Assembly: GCA_965208395.1 (NCBI GenBank)
Contig: CBDBON010000003.1
Coordinates: 372,001 to 436,000, forward strand
Length of the DNA stretch: 64,000 nucleotides
From: CBDBON01 sp965208395
GTDB taxonomy: Bacteria; Chloroflexota; Dehalococcoidia; Lucifugimonadales; CBDBON01
Reading direction: 5' to 3'
Positions 40,616-49,588 of the stretch are shown piece after piece. The notes below the pieces were generated by a model that did no database searches, had not been told where the DNA came from, and saw nothing but the letters and a program-made list of their open reading frames with translations. Positions within the stretch are counted from its first letter, which is position 1, and each line of letters starts with the position of its first letter. The position numbers were made by a program, and so were the translations under genes.

Positions 40616-42868
40616 ATGGCGACTGAGACGAAGCCGGAGCGCAGGCAGTACAAGGTGGTAGGTTCGAGGCCGGTCCGTCACGACGGCGTGGACAAGGTGA
40701 CCGGCAAGGCGCTCTACGGAGCCGACATCAGCATCACAGGAATGCTCCACGGCAAGGTGCTCCGCAGCCCCCACGCGCACGCGCGCATCGTGAGCATCGA
40801 CACCAGTCGGGCCGAGGCGCACCCAGACGTCTGGGCCGTCGCCACAGCCGCAGACATCTCACCTCCACCGCCTGTCCCCCACAAGATCATCCTGGGCCAG
40901 ACACCCGCCGACAACGTGCTGGCGCGAGACAAGGTCCTCTACAGAGGCCACGCGGTAGCCGCCGTCGCCGCCTCCAGCCCCCACACCGCCGAGGAGGCGC
41001 TGTCGCTGATCGACGTGGTGTACGACCCTCTGCCTTCGGTCACGGACGTCGAGAGCGCCATGGCGCCGGATGCCCCCATACTCCATGAGCACTGGACCAC
41101 GGAGGAGCATCCCGGTGGCACCAACCTGAGCGACCGGGAGTTCCATAGCCATGGAGATCTCGAAGCCGGATTCGCTGCCGCGGATATCGTCGTCGAGCGT
41201 GAGTACAGGACCAAATCCGTCCACCAGGGATACATCGAACCGCAGAACGCGACCGCCTGGTGGAACGAGGAGGGTCATCTGACGATCTGGTGCAGCAGTC
41301 AGGGCCACTTCGCTATACGTGACAACGCGGGCCGCATCCTGGGCGTCCCTATCTCGAACATCAAGGTCATCCCGATGGAGATAGGCGGCGGTTTTGGCGG
41401 AAAGCTGCCGGTCTACCTCGAGCCCGTGGCCGCGATACTGTCGAGGAGGAGCGGCAGGCCGGTCAAGCTGACGATGAGCCGGACGGAGGTGCTGGAGGCC
41501 ACCGGGCCCACGTCGGGCAGCTACGTCAGGGTGAAGATCGGCGTCACCAACGACGGACGCATCACAGCAGCCGACGGCTACTTCGCCTTTGAGGCCGGCG
41601 CCTTCCCGGGCGGACCGCTGGGCGGCGCAAGCGCCGCCATGTTCGCTCCGTACCACATCGAGAACGTTCGCATCGACGCAAACGACGTCGTTGACAACAA
41701 GCCCAAGACGCAGGCCTACAGGGCCCCGGGAGCGCCGATAGTAGCCTACGCGGTGGAGTCGACGATCGACGAGATCGCATGCACCCTCGACATCGACCCC
41801 ATCGACCTGCGGCTCATGAACGCAGCCGTCGAGGGCACGCGGAGAGCCGACGGGGTGATGAACCTCCGCATCGGCGCCAAGGAGACGATGGAGGCGGTCC
41901 AGGAGCATCCCCACTACAAGGCCCCTCTGGAGGGCAGGAACCAGGGAAGAGGCGTCGGGATGGGCTTCTGCCGCAACAACACCGGCATGTCCTGCGCCGT
42001 CGCGAACGTGCTCGACGACGGCACGGTGAGCCTGGTCGAGGGCTCGGTCGATATCGGCGGCACGCGCACCGCCGTCGCCCAGCAGTTCGCGGAGGTCCTC
42101 GGCATCCCCGTGGAAGACGTCAACCCGCAGATCGCAGACACCGACACCATAGGATACACATCGACCACGGGCGGCAGCGGCGTGGCCTTCAAGACAGGAT
42201 GGGCCGCCTACGAAGCCGCCCACGACGTGATCCGGCAGCTGGTCCAGAGGGCCGCTCTCATCTGGGAGACCGAGGAGGGTCAGGTGGAGTACGCAGACGG
42301 CGTGCTCAGCCATCGGGCCGATACCGAGCTCAGGATCACCTTCAAGCAGATCGCCGCCATGCTGCCGTCCACTGGCGGTCCGGTGGTCGGCAGGGCCAAC
42401 ATGAACCCCGGCGGCTCAGGCGGCTCCTACGCCGCTAACATCGTGGACGTCGAGGTCGACACCGAAACGGGCAAGGTCGAGATACTCCGCTACACCGCCT
42501 TCCAGGACGCCGGCACAGCCATCCACCCCAGCTACGTCGAGGGACAGATTCAGGGAGGAACGAGCCAGGGCGTAGGCTGGGCGCTCAACGAGGAGTACTT
42601 CATGAGCGAAGATGGGCGCATGCTCAACTCCAGCTTCCTCGACTACAGGATGCCCACCAGTCTCGACCTTCCGATGATCGAGGCCGTGGTCGTCGAGGTC
42701 CCGAACCCGGGGCACCCGTTCGGAGTCCGCGGAGTGGGCGAAGCCAACATTTGCCCTCCCCTAGGGGCGCTGGCCAACGCCATCTACGACGCCGTGGGCG
42801 TCCGCATGAGACAGCTTCCCATGACTCCGGCGTCCGTGGCGAAGGCCATTCACGAGAGTCGGAGCTAG
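40616..42868 (+). CDS. xanthine dehydrogenase/aldehyde oxidase-family large subunit
   Basis: The 750-residue protein is the molybdopterin-cytosine-dinucleotide-binding large subunit of the xanthine oxidase family. It has the N-terminal ALYGADI and VLRSPHAHARI, the substrate-tunnel EPQNATAWW, the Moco motif IGGGFGGK, the AYRAPG motif and the catalytic glutamate in GVRGVGEANICPP. The AYRAPG form points to a form II or oxidoreductase branch instead of form I CO dehydrogenase (which carries a SeCys-Cys type AYRCSFR motif). No FeS or FAD subunit gene is adjacent. ATG 40616 follows AGGAAG. Substrate unknown. Confidence 0.9.
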   Translation: MATETKPERRQYKVVGSRPVRHDGVDKVTGKALYGADISITGMLHGKVLRSPHAHARIVSIDTSRAEAHPDVWAVATAADISPPPPVPHKIILGQTPADNVLARDKVLYRGHAVAAVAASSPHTAEEALSLIDVVYDPLPSVTDVESAMAPDAPILHEHWTTEEHPGGTNLSDREFHSHGDLEAGFAAADIVVEREYRTKSVHQGYIEPQNATAWWNEEGHLTIWCSSQGHFAIRDNAGRILGVPISNIKVIPMEIGGGFGGKLPVYLEPVAAILSRRSGRPVKLTMSRTEVLEATGPTSGSYVRVKIGVTNDGRITAADGYFAFEAGAFPGGPLGGASAAMFAPYHIENVRIDANDVVDNKPKTQAYRAPGAPIVAYAVESTIDEIACTLDIDPIDLRLMNAAVEGTRRADGVMNLRIGAKETMEAVQEHPHYKAPLEGRNQGRGVGMGFCRNNTGMSCAVANVLDDGTVSLVEGSVDIGGTRTAVAQQFAEVLGIPVEDVNPQIADTDTIGYTSTTGGSGVAFKTGWAAYEAAHDVIRQLVQRAALIWETEEGQVEYADGVLSHRADTELRITFKQIAAMLPSTGGPVVGRANMNPGGSGGSYAANIVDVEVDTETGKVEILRYTAFQDAGTAIHPSYVEGQIQGGTSQGVGWALNEEYFMSEDGRMLNSSFLDYRMPTSLDLPMIEAVVVEVPNPGHPFGVRGVGEANICPPLGALANAIYDAVGVRMRQLPMTPASVAKAIHESRS

Positions 42869-42907
42869 GTCGGCCGGAAGAGCACACTATAGCGCGAGGT
42901 TGTATTC

Positions 42908-44509
42908 ATGCCAAAGCAGTTCCAGAACGCGACCGACGCACGCATCCAGCTGATGGAGGGTATCGACATCTTGTCGAGAGCCGTCGGAGTCACCCTCGGG
43001 CCTACCGGCAGGAACGTCGTCCTCGACCAGGACTTCGGACTGCCCCAGGTCTGCAGCGACGGGGTGACGATCGCCAAGGAGATCGAGCTCGAAGACCCGT
43101 TCCAGAACATGGGCGCTCAGCTCGTGAAGGTCGCCGCGAGCAAGACGAACGACGCCGTGGGCGACGGTACGACGACCTCCACAGTCCTGGCCCAGAACAT
43201 CTTGAAGCAGGGCTTCAAGACGGTCGCCGCCGGCGCCGATCCGATGGCCTTGAAGAAGGGGATCGAAACGGCGGTCGACGCTCTCAGAAAAGAGTTGGAG
43301 TCGATGGCGCGGCCCGTCGAAGGCGAGGAGGAGATCGCCCGGGTCGCCGCGCTCGCCGGCCATGAGCGGGAGATGGGCGAGCTTATCTCGGGCGTGCTCA
43401 CCAAGGTCGGCAGCGAAGGAATCGTCACGGTCGAGGAGTCGAAGGGCCTCGGCTACGAGGTCGACTACGTCGAGGGGATGCAGATCGACAGGGGCTACAT
43501 CTCCCCCTACCTGGTCACCAACCAGGAGCGGATGGTGGCGGAGATCGAAAACCCCTACATCCTCATCACCTCGGAGAAGCTGTCTGCGCTGAACGACTTC
43601 CTGCCTATAGTCGAGAAGCTCAGCTCCGTCAGCCGCAATCTCGTCATCATCGCCGAGGATATCGAAGGCGAAGTGCTCTCGACCCTCGTCGTCAACAAGC
43701 TCAAGGGTACTCTCAACTGCATCGGCGTAAAGGCCCCCGCCTTCGGAGACCGGAGAAAGGCCATCCTCGAAGATATGGCTATCCTGTTTGGGGGCAGCGT
43801 GATAAGCGCCGACGTCGGGCGCAGGCTGGACGCAACGCAGATATCGGACCTGGGCCGTTGCCGTCGCGTCGTCGCCAGCAAGGACGACACTACCTTCGTG
43901 GACGGAGCCGGAGACCCCTCGGCCATCGAGGGACGGATCTCCCAGATCAGGGCGCAGACGGAGGAGACCACCTCCACCTACGATCGGGAGAAGCTCGAAG
44001 AGCGGGCCGCCAAGCTGTCGGGAGGCGTGTCGGTCGTCAAGGTGGGTGCGCCCACGGAGATCGAGCTCCGCGAGAAGAAGCAGCGTCTCGAAGACTCCCT
44101 CGCGGCCACGAGGGCCGCAATGGAGCAGGGCATCGTCGCCGGAGGCGGAACGGCCCTGGTCAGAGCGGCCCAGGCAGCCTCTGGCAAGCTCAACGCCTCA
44201 GGTGACGAGCGGATCGGCGTCGATATCGTACTCGACGCCGTGAACGCGCCGGTCAGGCTCATAGCCGACAATGCCGGCAGATCAGGAGTCGTCGTCCTGG
44301 ACCAGGTCAGGAAGGGCGAGGAGGACTGGGGATACGACGCCGAAGCGAACGACTACGGAAAGATGTTCCAGATGGGAATCGTCGACCCGGCCAAGGTCAC
44401 CATCGCCGCGCTGGAGAACGCAGCCAGCGTCGCGGGCATGGTGCTCACAACCGAGTCCCTCATCACCGAGCTCAACCCCGCCAAGCTGCCCGCTCCGTAC
44501 GACGACTAG
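42908..44509 (+). CDS. groEL: chaperonin GroEL, additional copy
   Basis: This 533-residue protein folds client proteins in an ATP-driven double ring. Typical motifs are VTLGPTGRNVVLD, SDGVTIAKEIELEDPF, NDAVGDGTTTSTVLAQ (ATP site), the catalytic Asp region LEDSLAATRAAMEQGIVAGGG and the ending LITELNPAKLP. The usual Gly/Met-rich tail is missing and the last residues are APYDD, so it may be a divergent paralogue. No groES is adjacent and no CIRCE operator is seen upstream. It follows the molybdopterin enzyme by 39 bases, possibly in one transcript. Confidence 0.95.
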   Translation: MPKQFQNATDARIQLMEGIDILSRAVGVTLGPTGRNVVLDQDFGLPQVCSDGVTIAKEIELEDPFQNMGAQLVKVAASKTNDAVGDGTTTSTVLAQNILKQGFKTVAAGADPMALKKGIETAVDALRKELESMARPVEGEEEIARVAALAGHEREMGELISGVLTKVGSEGIVTVEESKGLGYEVDYVEGMQIDRGYISPYLVTNQERMVAEIENPYILITSEKLSALNDFLPIVEKLSSVSRNLVIIAEDIEGEVLSTLVVNKLKGTLNCIGVKAPAFGDRRKAILEDMAILFGGSVISADVGRRLDATQISDLGRCRRVVASKDDTTFVDGAGDPSAIEGRISQIRAQTEETTSTYDREKLEERAAKLSGGVSVVKVGAPTEIELREKKQRLEDSLAATRAAMEQGIVAGGGTALVRAAQAASGKLNASGDERIGVDIVLDAVNAPVRLIADNAGRSGVVVLDQVRKGEEDWGYDAEANDYGKMFQMGIVDPAKVTIAALENAASVAGMVLTTESLITELNPAKLPAPYDD

Positions 44510-44522
44510 AGGCGCGGCCTCA

Positions 44523-44539
44523 CCGGGCCCACTGCCCGG
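44523..44539. terminator. GC-rich hairpin after groEL
   Basis: CCGGGC (44523-44528) and GCCCGG (44534-44539) form a perfect 6-bp stem around a 5-base loop just after the groEL stop. There is no T tract, so termination is weakly supported. Confidence 0.4.
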
Positions 44540-44593
44540 AATGCATCCGCGGAGACGTACACGACCGTATCCATTATCGGGAACAGTCACAAT

Positions 44594-45580
44594 ATGGCAG
44601 ACACAGCAGCACCACAGTCGGACCAGACCGGCGAGCAGTTGACGATCCAGCTGAGGGGCGTCAGCAAGAGCTTCGGCGCTAACAGGGCCGTGCAGGGTCT
44701 CACCTTCGACGTGCGCCAGGGCGAGGTGGTCGGCTTTCTGGGGCCCAACGGGTCGGGCAAGACTACCACCATGAGACTCCTCACCTCCTTCTACACGCCT
44801 GACAGCGGCTCCATCCTCATAAACGGCCTGGACGCCGAAGAGCACGACCTGGAGACTCGAAGTAATATCGGATACTTGCCGGAGAACAATCCGCTGTACG
44901 AAGACCTCCTGGTCAAGGAATACCTCGAGTTCGTCGCAGATCTCAGGGGCATGGCATCCCATGACAAGAGACGCAATCTGGACAGAACCGTCGTCGAGAC
45001 CGGTCTGTCGGACGTCTACTACCGGCCGATCAGCGAGCTGTCGAAGGGGTACCACCAGCGCGTCGGACTCGCGCAGGCGATCCTGCACCGTCCCTCCATT
45101 CTCATACTGGACGAGCCCACCGAGGGTCTCGACCCCAATCAGAGAATCGGATATAGGGAGCTGGTCAGGACCCTCGGCGAGGACCGCACTGTGCTGTTGA
45201 GCACCCACGTCATGCAGGAGGTGGAGACCACCTGCGAACGCGTTCTGCTGATCAACAAGGGACGCCTGCTCGCCGACAGCCCGGTGCCGGAGCTCCTGAG
45301 GCGCGCCCGGGGAATCCGGAGCGTGGTCGTCGAGGTCCAGGGCAACGAGGTCGAGACGGGGCTCAAGCGGTTGCCGGACGTCGAATCGGTCGAGCGTCTC
45401 GAGCCAGTCGACGGACGGAAGCGCTACTCCATCTCCTCCTCTGGAGACGAGGACCTGCGGCCGCATGTCTTCCGGCTCGCCAAGCAACGGGACTGGGTCC
45501 TCTGGGAACTGCGCGAAGAGACTGCGCGCCTGGAGGACGTGTTCCATTCCCTCACCACTGAGCAGGACACCGGGACTTAG
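44594..45580 (+). CDS. ABC transporter ATP-binding protein, gliding/GldA type
   Basis: The 328-residue ATPase has Walker A GFLGPNGSGKTTTMRLLT, Q-loop and signature in ISELSKGYHQRVGLAQAI, Walker B ILDEPTEGLDPNQ and the H-loop in LLSTHVMQEVE, plus an extended C-terminal domain of about 100 residues. It is the first gene of a three-gene ABC cluster whose other members are a permease-GldG fusion and a DUF4340 protein. The family includes Bacteroidota GldA, but relatives occur in non-gliding bacteria, where the role is unknown. The start codon is ATG with GGAAC upstream. Confidence 0.88.
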   Translation: MADTAAPQSDQTGEQLTIQLRGVSKSFGANRAVQGLTFDVRQGEVVGFLGPNGSGKTTTMRLLTSFYTPDSGSILINGLDAEEHDLETRSNIGYLPENNPLYEDLLVKEYLEFVADLRGMASHDKRRNLDRTVVETGLSDVYYRPISELSKGYHQRVGLAQAILHRPSILILDEPTEGLDPNQRIGYRELVRTLGEDRTVLLSTHVMQEVETTCERVLLINKGRLLADSPVPELLRRARGIRSVVVEVQGNEVETGLKRLPDVESVERLEPVDGRKRYSISSSGDEDLRPHVFRLAKQRDWVLWELREETARLEDVFHSLTTEQDTGT

Positions 45581-45589
45581 TACGAACAG

Positions 45590-47887
45590 ATGCGCTCGCT
45601 GATTCCACTGGTCAAGAAGGACCTGCGCGGCTACTTCGACCAGCCCACCGGATACATACTCCTAGTCATATTCGTCGGAGTCATATCCTATCTCTTCTTC
45701 TTCGTCTCCGACTTCAACAGGACGTCCGAGGCTTCCGTAAGAGACCTCTTCACCCTGCTCCCGTGGCTCCTGGCCCTTTTCATTCCGGCCTCGACAATGA
45801 GGCTCATAGCGGAGGAGCAGAGAGACGGCACGCTGGAGATACTTCTGACCCAGCCGATCCGAGCATGGATCGTACTGGCCGCAAAGTTCCTCTCCGGGAT
45901 GATCTTCGTGTCGGTCGCGATCATCGCCACGCTCGGCATTCCCATAGCCCTCGAGACCGTGGGCAACGTCGAGGGAGAGCGGTGGAACCTCGACGAAGGC
46001 GCCGTCATAGCCCAGTACGTCGGCAGCCTGCTCCTCGCCGCCTCTTTCGTCGCCGTGGGACTGTTCACCTCCAGCCTCACCCAGAACCAGATCGTCAGCT
46101 TCATCCTGGGCCTCTTCCTCATCGCCATACTGATGCTGATCGGGCTCGACGTCGTTTCCGATCCCCTGCCGGAGCGCTTCTCCAGCCTGCTCCAGAACCT
46201 CAGCCCGGTGACGCACTTCGACAGCATGGCCCGGGGAGTGATCGACCTCCGGGACGTCCTCTACTTCGCCGCGCTCGTCTCGACCTTCCTCAGCGCAACC
46301 TTCCTGGCCATTCGCAGCAAGAGCCTCAGCCGGGAGTCCACGCAGTACCGAAACCTCCGGCTGGGCGTCGCCGGTCTGATCGTGCTGAGCCTGCTCGTCG
46401 GCTGGTTCGGCAGCTCGATCGGCGGCAGGCTCGACCTGACTGAAGATAAGCTGTACACCCTGAGCGGGGGGACCGGGGAGATACTGGACGGACTCGACGA
46501 CATTCTCACCATCAAGCTGTTTACCTCGAAAGACCCACCCACCGACATCCTTACGGCCACGAGGGACGTCAACGACTTCCTCGACGATCTTGCGGCCAGC
46601 TCCGACCAGGTCAAGGTCGTGAGACGCTACCCCGATCCGAACCCCGATCCCGAAGCCGACCTGCAGGACGACCCGGGCCTCCGAGCCCTCCGGGAGTCAC
46701 AGCTGGCCGGTGTCCCGCCGCAGCAGTTCAACGTCGTCAGCCAGGGCGAGATCCAGATCAAGGTCGGCTATCTCGGCCTCTCGATGACCTACGCCGACCG
46801 TCGCGAGGTGATTCCTACCATCAACAGCATCGATGGCTTCGAGTACAGGTTCGCCAGCCTCGCCCACAGGATGACGCAGACAGAGAGAAAGACGGTTGGA
46901 TTCCTATCGGGCAACGGCGAGCGCAGCATCGAAGCCGAGCTGCGTACCCTGGCGGCTATTCTAGGTCAGCAGTACGACATCAGACAGATAACCCCGGACG
47001 AGGATCAGCGGATAGACCTCGGTGGTGTCGACGTCCTGATAATCCCCGGACCGACCCGGGAGGCGCCGCAGTCTGTCATCGACGCCGTGTCACGGTTCTT
47101 GGAGGCGGGCGGCAAGGCGATGGTGATGGTCGACCGCTTTACAGTCGACCAGGCGCAGCTCATGGCGCGTCCGAACCGCCACAGCTTCGCAGACTTCGTG
47201 AACCTCTACGGGGTCATCGTCGACGACAACGTGCTCTTCGACGTCGGGTCCAATCAGCAGATACCCTTCTCCACTCCCAGCGGAGTAGTCACCATCGACT
47301 ACCCCTACTGGATGAGAGTCACGAGCGTCGATGCCAAGGTAGCCGGAGACGTTCCGAGCGTCGTCATGCCCTGGTCCAGCTCGGTCGCGTTCGACAACGA
47401 CTTCGTCGGGCGCGTGGAGATGCTGCCCCTCCTGCAGACCAGCGAGATGGCGGCCGTCGACTACAACTACCGGGAGAGCCCCGACGTCAGTCCGCGCTCC
47501 GAAGCCGTGACCAGCGTGACCCAGGCCGACCTGGTCCCCAACTTCGTGGGCGTCGCAGTAACGGGAGGCGCCGACGACGGCGGCGAGTTCCGCCTCGTCG
47601 TGACCGGCGACTCCGACTGGCTGAGCGACGACGTCCTACAGCTCGCTCAGGAGAACCTGGCCGTCGCGCTCAACCTTGTCGACTGGCTGGCCCAGGAGGA
47701 CACCCTGTCCGCCGTACGCGCCAAGATCATAACCAGTAGAGAGCTGCTCTTCCCTCCCTCCACGCACCGGAACCTCGTCCAATACGGGAACATCGCGGGA
47801 GTCCCCCTACTCTTCGTACTGATCGGCCTCTTCCGCTTTCTGAGGCGGCGCGGCGTCGGGCTCAGGAGGTACGCCGGTGAAGAGTAG
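45590..47887 (+). CDS. GldF-GldG fusion: ABC-2 permease plus periplasmic auxiliary domain
   Basis: The 765-residue product joins two proteins normally separate in gliding bacteria. The first 270 residues are a membrane permease with six helices (IPLVKKDLRGYFDQPTGYIL and LLVIFVGVISYLFFFV, among others). Then follows a large soluble domain of the GldG/ABC_transp_aux type (LDLTEDKLYTLSGGT, GNGERSIEAELRTL, VDVLIIPGPTREAPQ), and a final helix at residues 740-757. It is translationally coupled to its neighbours. The transported substrate is unknown. Confidence 0.82.
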   Translation: MRSLIPLVKKDLRGYFDQPTGYILLVIFVGVISYLFFFVSDFNRTSEASVRDLFTLLPWLLALFIPASTMRLIAEEQRDGTLEILLTQPIRAWIVLAAKFLSGMIFVSVAIIATLGIPIALETVGNVEGERWNLDEGAVIAQYVGSLLLAASFVAVGLFTSSLTQNQIVSFILGLFLIAILMLIGLDVVSDPLPERFSSLLQNLSPVTHFDSMARGVIDLRDVLYFAALVSTFLSATFLAIRSKSLSRESTQYRNLRLGVAGLIVLSLLVGWFGSSIGGRLDLTEDKLYTLSGGTGEILDGLDDILTIKLFTSKDPPTDILTATRDVNDFLDDLAASSDQVKVVRRYPDPNPDPEADLQDDPGLRALRESQLAGVPPQQFNVVSQGEIQIKVGYLGLSMTYADRREVIPTINSIDGFEYRFASLAHRMTQTERKTVGFLSGNGERSIEAELRTLAAILGQQYDIRQITPDEDQRIDLGGVDVLIIPGPTREAPQSVIDAVSRFLEAGGKAMVMVDRFTVDQAQLMARPNRHSFADFVNLYGVIVDDNVLFDVGSNQQIPFSTPSGVVTIDYPYWMRVTSVDAKVAGDVPSVVMPWSSSVAFDNDFVGRVEMLPLLQTSEMAAVDYNYRESPDVSPRSEAVTSVTQADLVPNFVGVAVTGGADDGGEFRLVVTGDSDWLSDDVLQLAQENLAVALNLVDWLAQEDTLSAVRAKIITSRELLFPPSTHRNLVQYGNIAGVPLLFVLIGLFRFLRRRGVGLRRYAGEE

Positions 47888-48821
47888 GCAGGTCGGCTAC
47901 GTCCTCATGGCGATGATCGCCCTGGGTATCGCCGCCCTGATAGGCAGGGTGGTCACATCCAGCCCGGACGAGCTGGTGCTGTCCGGCCTGTTGCCTATCA
48001 CCACGGACGTGGTCGACGGGGTCATCATCGAGTCGGCGGACGGACGGGACCGGGCCAAGCTCGTCAGGCCGGGCGAAAGTCAGCTCTGGACCATCAACAA
48101 CCAGCCCGCCTATGAGGCCAAGGTCAATCTCTTCTGGTCGGTTGTCGCGGGCTTCGACGGCGCTCAGCTCGTCGCCGCCAACCCGGCTACCCACGAGCGC
48201 ATGGGCGTCTCCGACGGTCAGGGGACGGTGCTCACTTTCCTGGTCGGAGAGTTCGAGCAGGAGAAGTTCTACATCGGCGAGTGGAGCCAGAACGCCAGAC
48301 TCTGCTACCTCCGCCGCCCTGGTAAGACGGACGTGCACGCGATCGAATGCCCGGGCCCCGCCTCGGACGTGTTCGATGCCGATCCCGACGGCTGGCGCAA
48401 CCCTATAATCGCCGCCATACCGAGGTCGGAGGTGTCGTCCATCACCTTCACATACTCGGATGAAGAGTTCGTCATCACTCCCGAGGATGGAGAGCTGATC
48501 GTCATCAGCGGAGACCAGCGCGACTTCGCGGACCTCTTCCAGGTGCAGCGGGTGATGCAGGCCCTGGAGGGTCTCGTGGCTAGCGGTTTTGCTGACGAGG
48601 AGACCGCCGAAACGCTCTCCTTCGACTCACCCGACGTCGTCGTCCGAATCGTCACCACTGAGGAGGCGCAGACGCCGACGACGAGGCTCCGTCTCCTCGA
48701 AGGAGAAGATGGCTCATACTACGTGCGTGCCGGGGGCAGCCCGACTGTGTACATTCTGAGCGAGCCCGTCGCCTCCCAGCTTCTCGTCACCAGGGAGGAG
48801 CTGATCGAAGACGGCGGATGA
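47877..48821 (+). CDS. DUF4340 protein
   Basis: The 314-residue product starts with a membrane helix (VGYVLMAMIALGIAALIGRVV, residues 5-24) and then a mostly extracytoplasmic beta-rich domain with repeated SSxxW-like strands, as in DUF4340 family proteins, which are known companions of the Gld-like ABC systems. GTG at 47877 overlaps the permease gene by 11 bases, so expression is coupled. Function unknown beyond assisting the transporter. Confidence 0.78.
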   Translation: MKSRQVGYVLMAMIALGIAALIGRVVTSSPDELVLSGLLPITTDVVDGVIIESADGRDRAKLVRPGESQLWTINNQPAYEAKVNLFWSVVAGFDGAQLVAANPATHERMGVSDGQGTVLTFLVGEFEQEKFYIGEWSQNARLCYLRRPGKTDVHAIECPGPASDVFDADPDGWRNPIIAAIPRSEVSSITFTYSDEEFVITPEDGELIVISGDQRDFADLFQVQRVMQALEGLVASGFADEETAETLSFDSPDVVVRIVTTEEAQTPTTRLRLLEGEDGSYYVRAGGSPTVYILSEPVASQLLVTREELIEDGG

Positions 48822-48835
48822 ACTCCAAGATCAAA

Positions 48836-48870
48836 CCTCTTTCCCCGCCCACGGAGGAAGATTGAGATGG
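48836..48870 (+). repeat. palindromic repeat family, copy B
   Basis: A degenerate copy (CTCTTTCCCCGCCC, then GGAGGAAGATTGAGATGG) follows 15 bases after the DUF4340 stop codon. Confidence 0.6.
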
Positions 48871-48911
48871 AGTGGCGCCGAGTTTCGAACAGCAACAACG
48901 ACGCGAGCCAC

Positions 48912-48940
48912 TTGTTACCGACACGTCGAACAGCTATCCT
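48912..48940 (+). promoter_or_regulatory. predicted promoter of the RAM-domain gene
   Basis: TTGTTA (48912-48917), a 17-base spacer and TATCCT (48935-48940) lie 36 bases before the ATG at 48976. Confidence 0.45.
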
Positions 48941-48975
48941 ATCTCCACGCATAGCGGTGACTTCAGGGGTGATTT

Positions 48976-49206
48976 ATGGTAACCGCATACGTACTGGTCG
49001 AGATGGTCGCGGGACACTCGCGGAGTCTGGTTAAGACCCTCGAGGGAAGAGCGCCCGTCCAGGTCGTGGACAGAGTGACCGGGCCCTACGACGTGATCGT
49101 CACTCTGCAGGCCCTGGACATCAGCGGGATCAGCAATCTCGTGGCGGAGGAGATCCACTCGCGCCCGGGTGTCGTCCGGACCACTACCTGCATCTCGCTC
49201 GACTAG
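48976..49206 (+). CDS. standalone Lrp/AsnC-type ligand-binding (RAM) domain protein
   Basis: This 76-residue protein is only the regulator ligand-binding domain of the Lrp/AsnC family, without the DNA-binding helix-turn-helix. The beta-alpha-beta pattern is clear: TAYVLVEMVAGHSRSL, ITGPYD-like VTGPYDVIVTLQA and RPGVVRTTTCISLD. Such singletons dimerise and bind small ligands such as amino acids, possibly partnering a larger regulator. ATG 48976 with a GGGG ribosome site is firm enough. Confidence 0.85.
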   Translation: MVTAYVLVEMVAGHSRSLVKTLEGRAPVQVVDRVTGPYDVIVTLQALDISGISNLVAEEIHSRPGVVRTTTCISLD

Positions 49207-49248
49207 CTCCCCGCTCGCGACGCTCTTCCAATCCCTCCCTCGCTTCCC

Positions 49249-49287
49249 CTTCCCCCGCTGAACCGGGAGAAGATTAGAACCTGTCCC
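49249..49287 (+). repeat. palindromic repeat family, copy C
   Basis: A diverged copy (CTTCCCCCGCTGAACCGG, then GAGAAGATTAG) lies in the 382-base gene-free stretch between the RAM gene and gyrB. The next bases 49284-49303 contain the palindrome-like pair TCCCGGG...TCCCGGGA. Confidence 0.5.
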
Positions 49288-49349
49288 GGGCTCGATCCCG
49301 GGAATGAGTTTCTCACAACGCGCCCGAGCGCTGATTTGCCCAACATATA

Positions 49350-49456
49350 GTGTTCCGCCTGGCTTCAAAACCGCATCTGTGGTATAAAAGATGCCTCCAG
49401 AACGTGTGTGCGTAGGAAAACGCCTCCAAATATGATAAAATCGATATACGGAACAC
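49350..49456. promoter_or_regulatory. divergent inverted repeat around the gyrB promoter
   Basis: GTGTTCCG (49350-49357) and CGGAACAC (49449-49456) form an 8-bp inverted repeat about 90 bases apart. They frame the gyrB promoter element at 49433-49441, which suggests a regulatory loop or a supercoiling-sensitive structure. Confidence 0.35.
49433..49441 (+). promoter_or_regulatory. extended -10 promoter of gyrB
   Basis: TG (49433-49434), one base and TAAAAT (49436-49441) form an extended -10 element about 150 bases upstream of the gyrB ATG. Confidence 0.4.
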
Positions 49457-49588
49457 CTTGCACCATCCCCCGTAATAGCTTTCAACTTACCGTAGGCGTA
49501 TCTGCTCACCCTCAGCGGAGACGCTGCCCGACCGACGGAAGCCGCGCCGGGGCGTAATACCACGGCCGCTCCGAACGAGGAGAACGCT

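Noticed and set aside
40859..42313. A 484-residue antisense frame over the molybdopterin large subunit gene
   Set aside because: The sense frame has complete xanthine dehydrogenase motifs; the antisense frame shows no domain and reflects GC-rich third-position bias.
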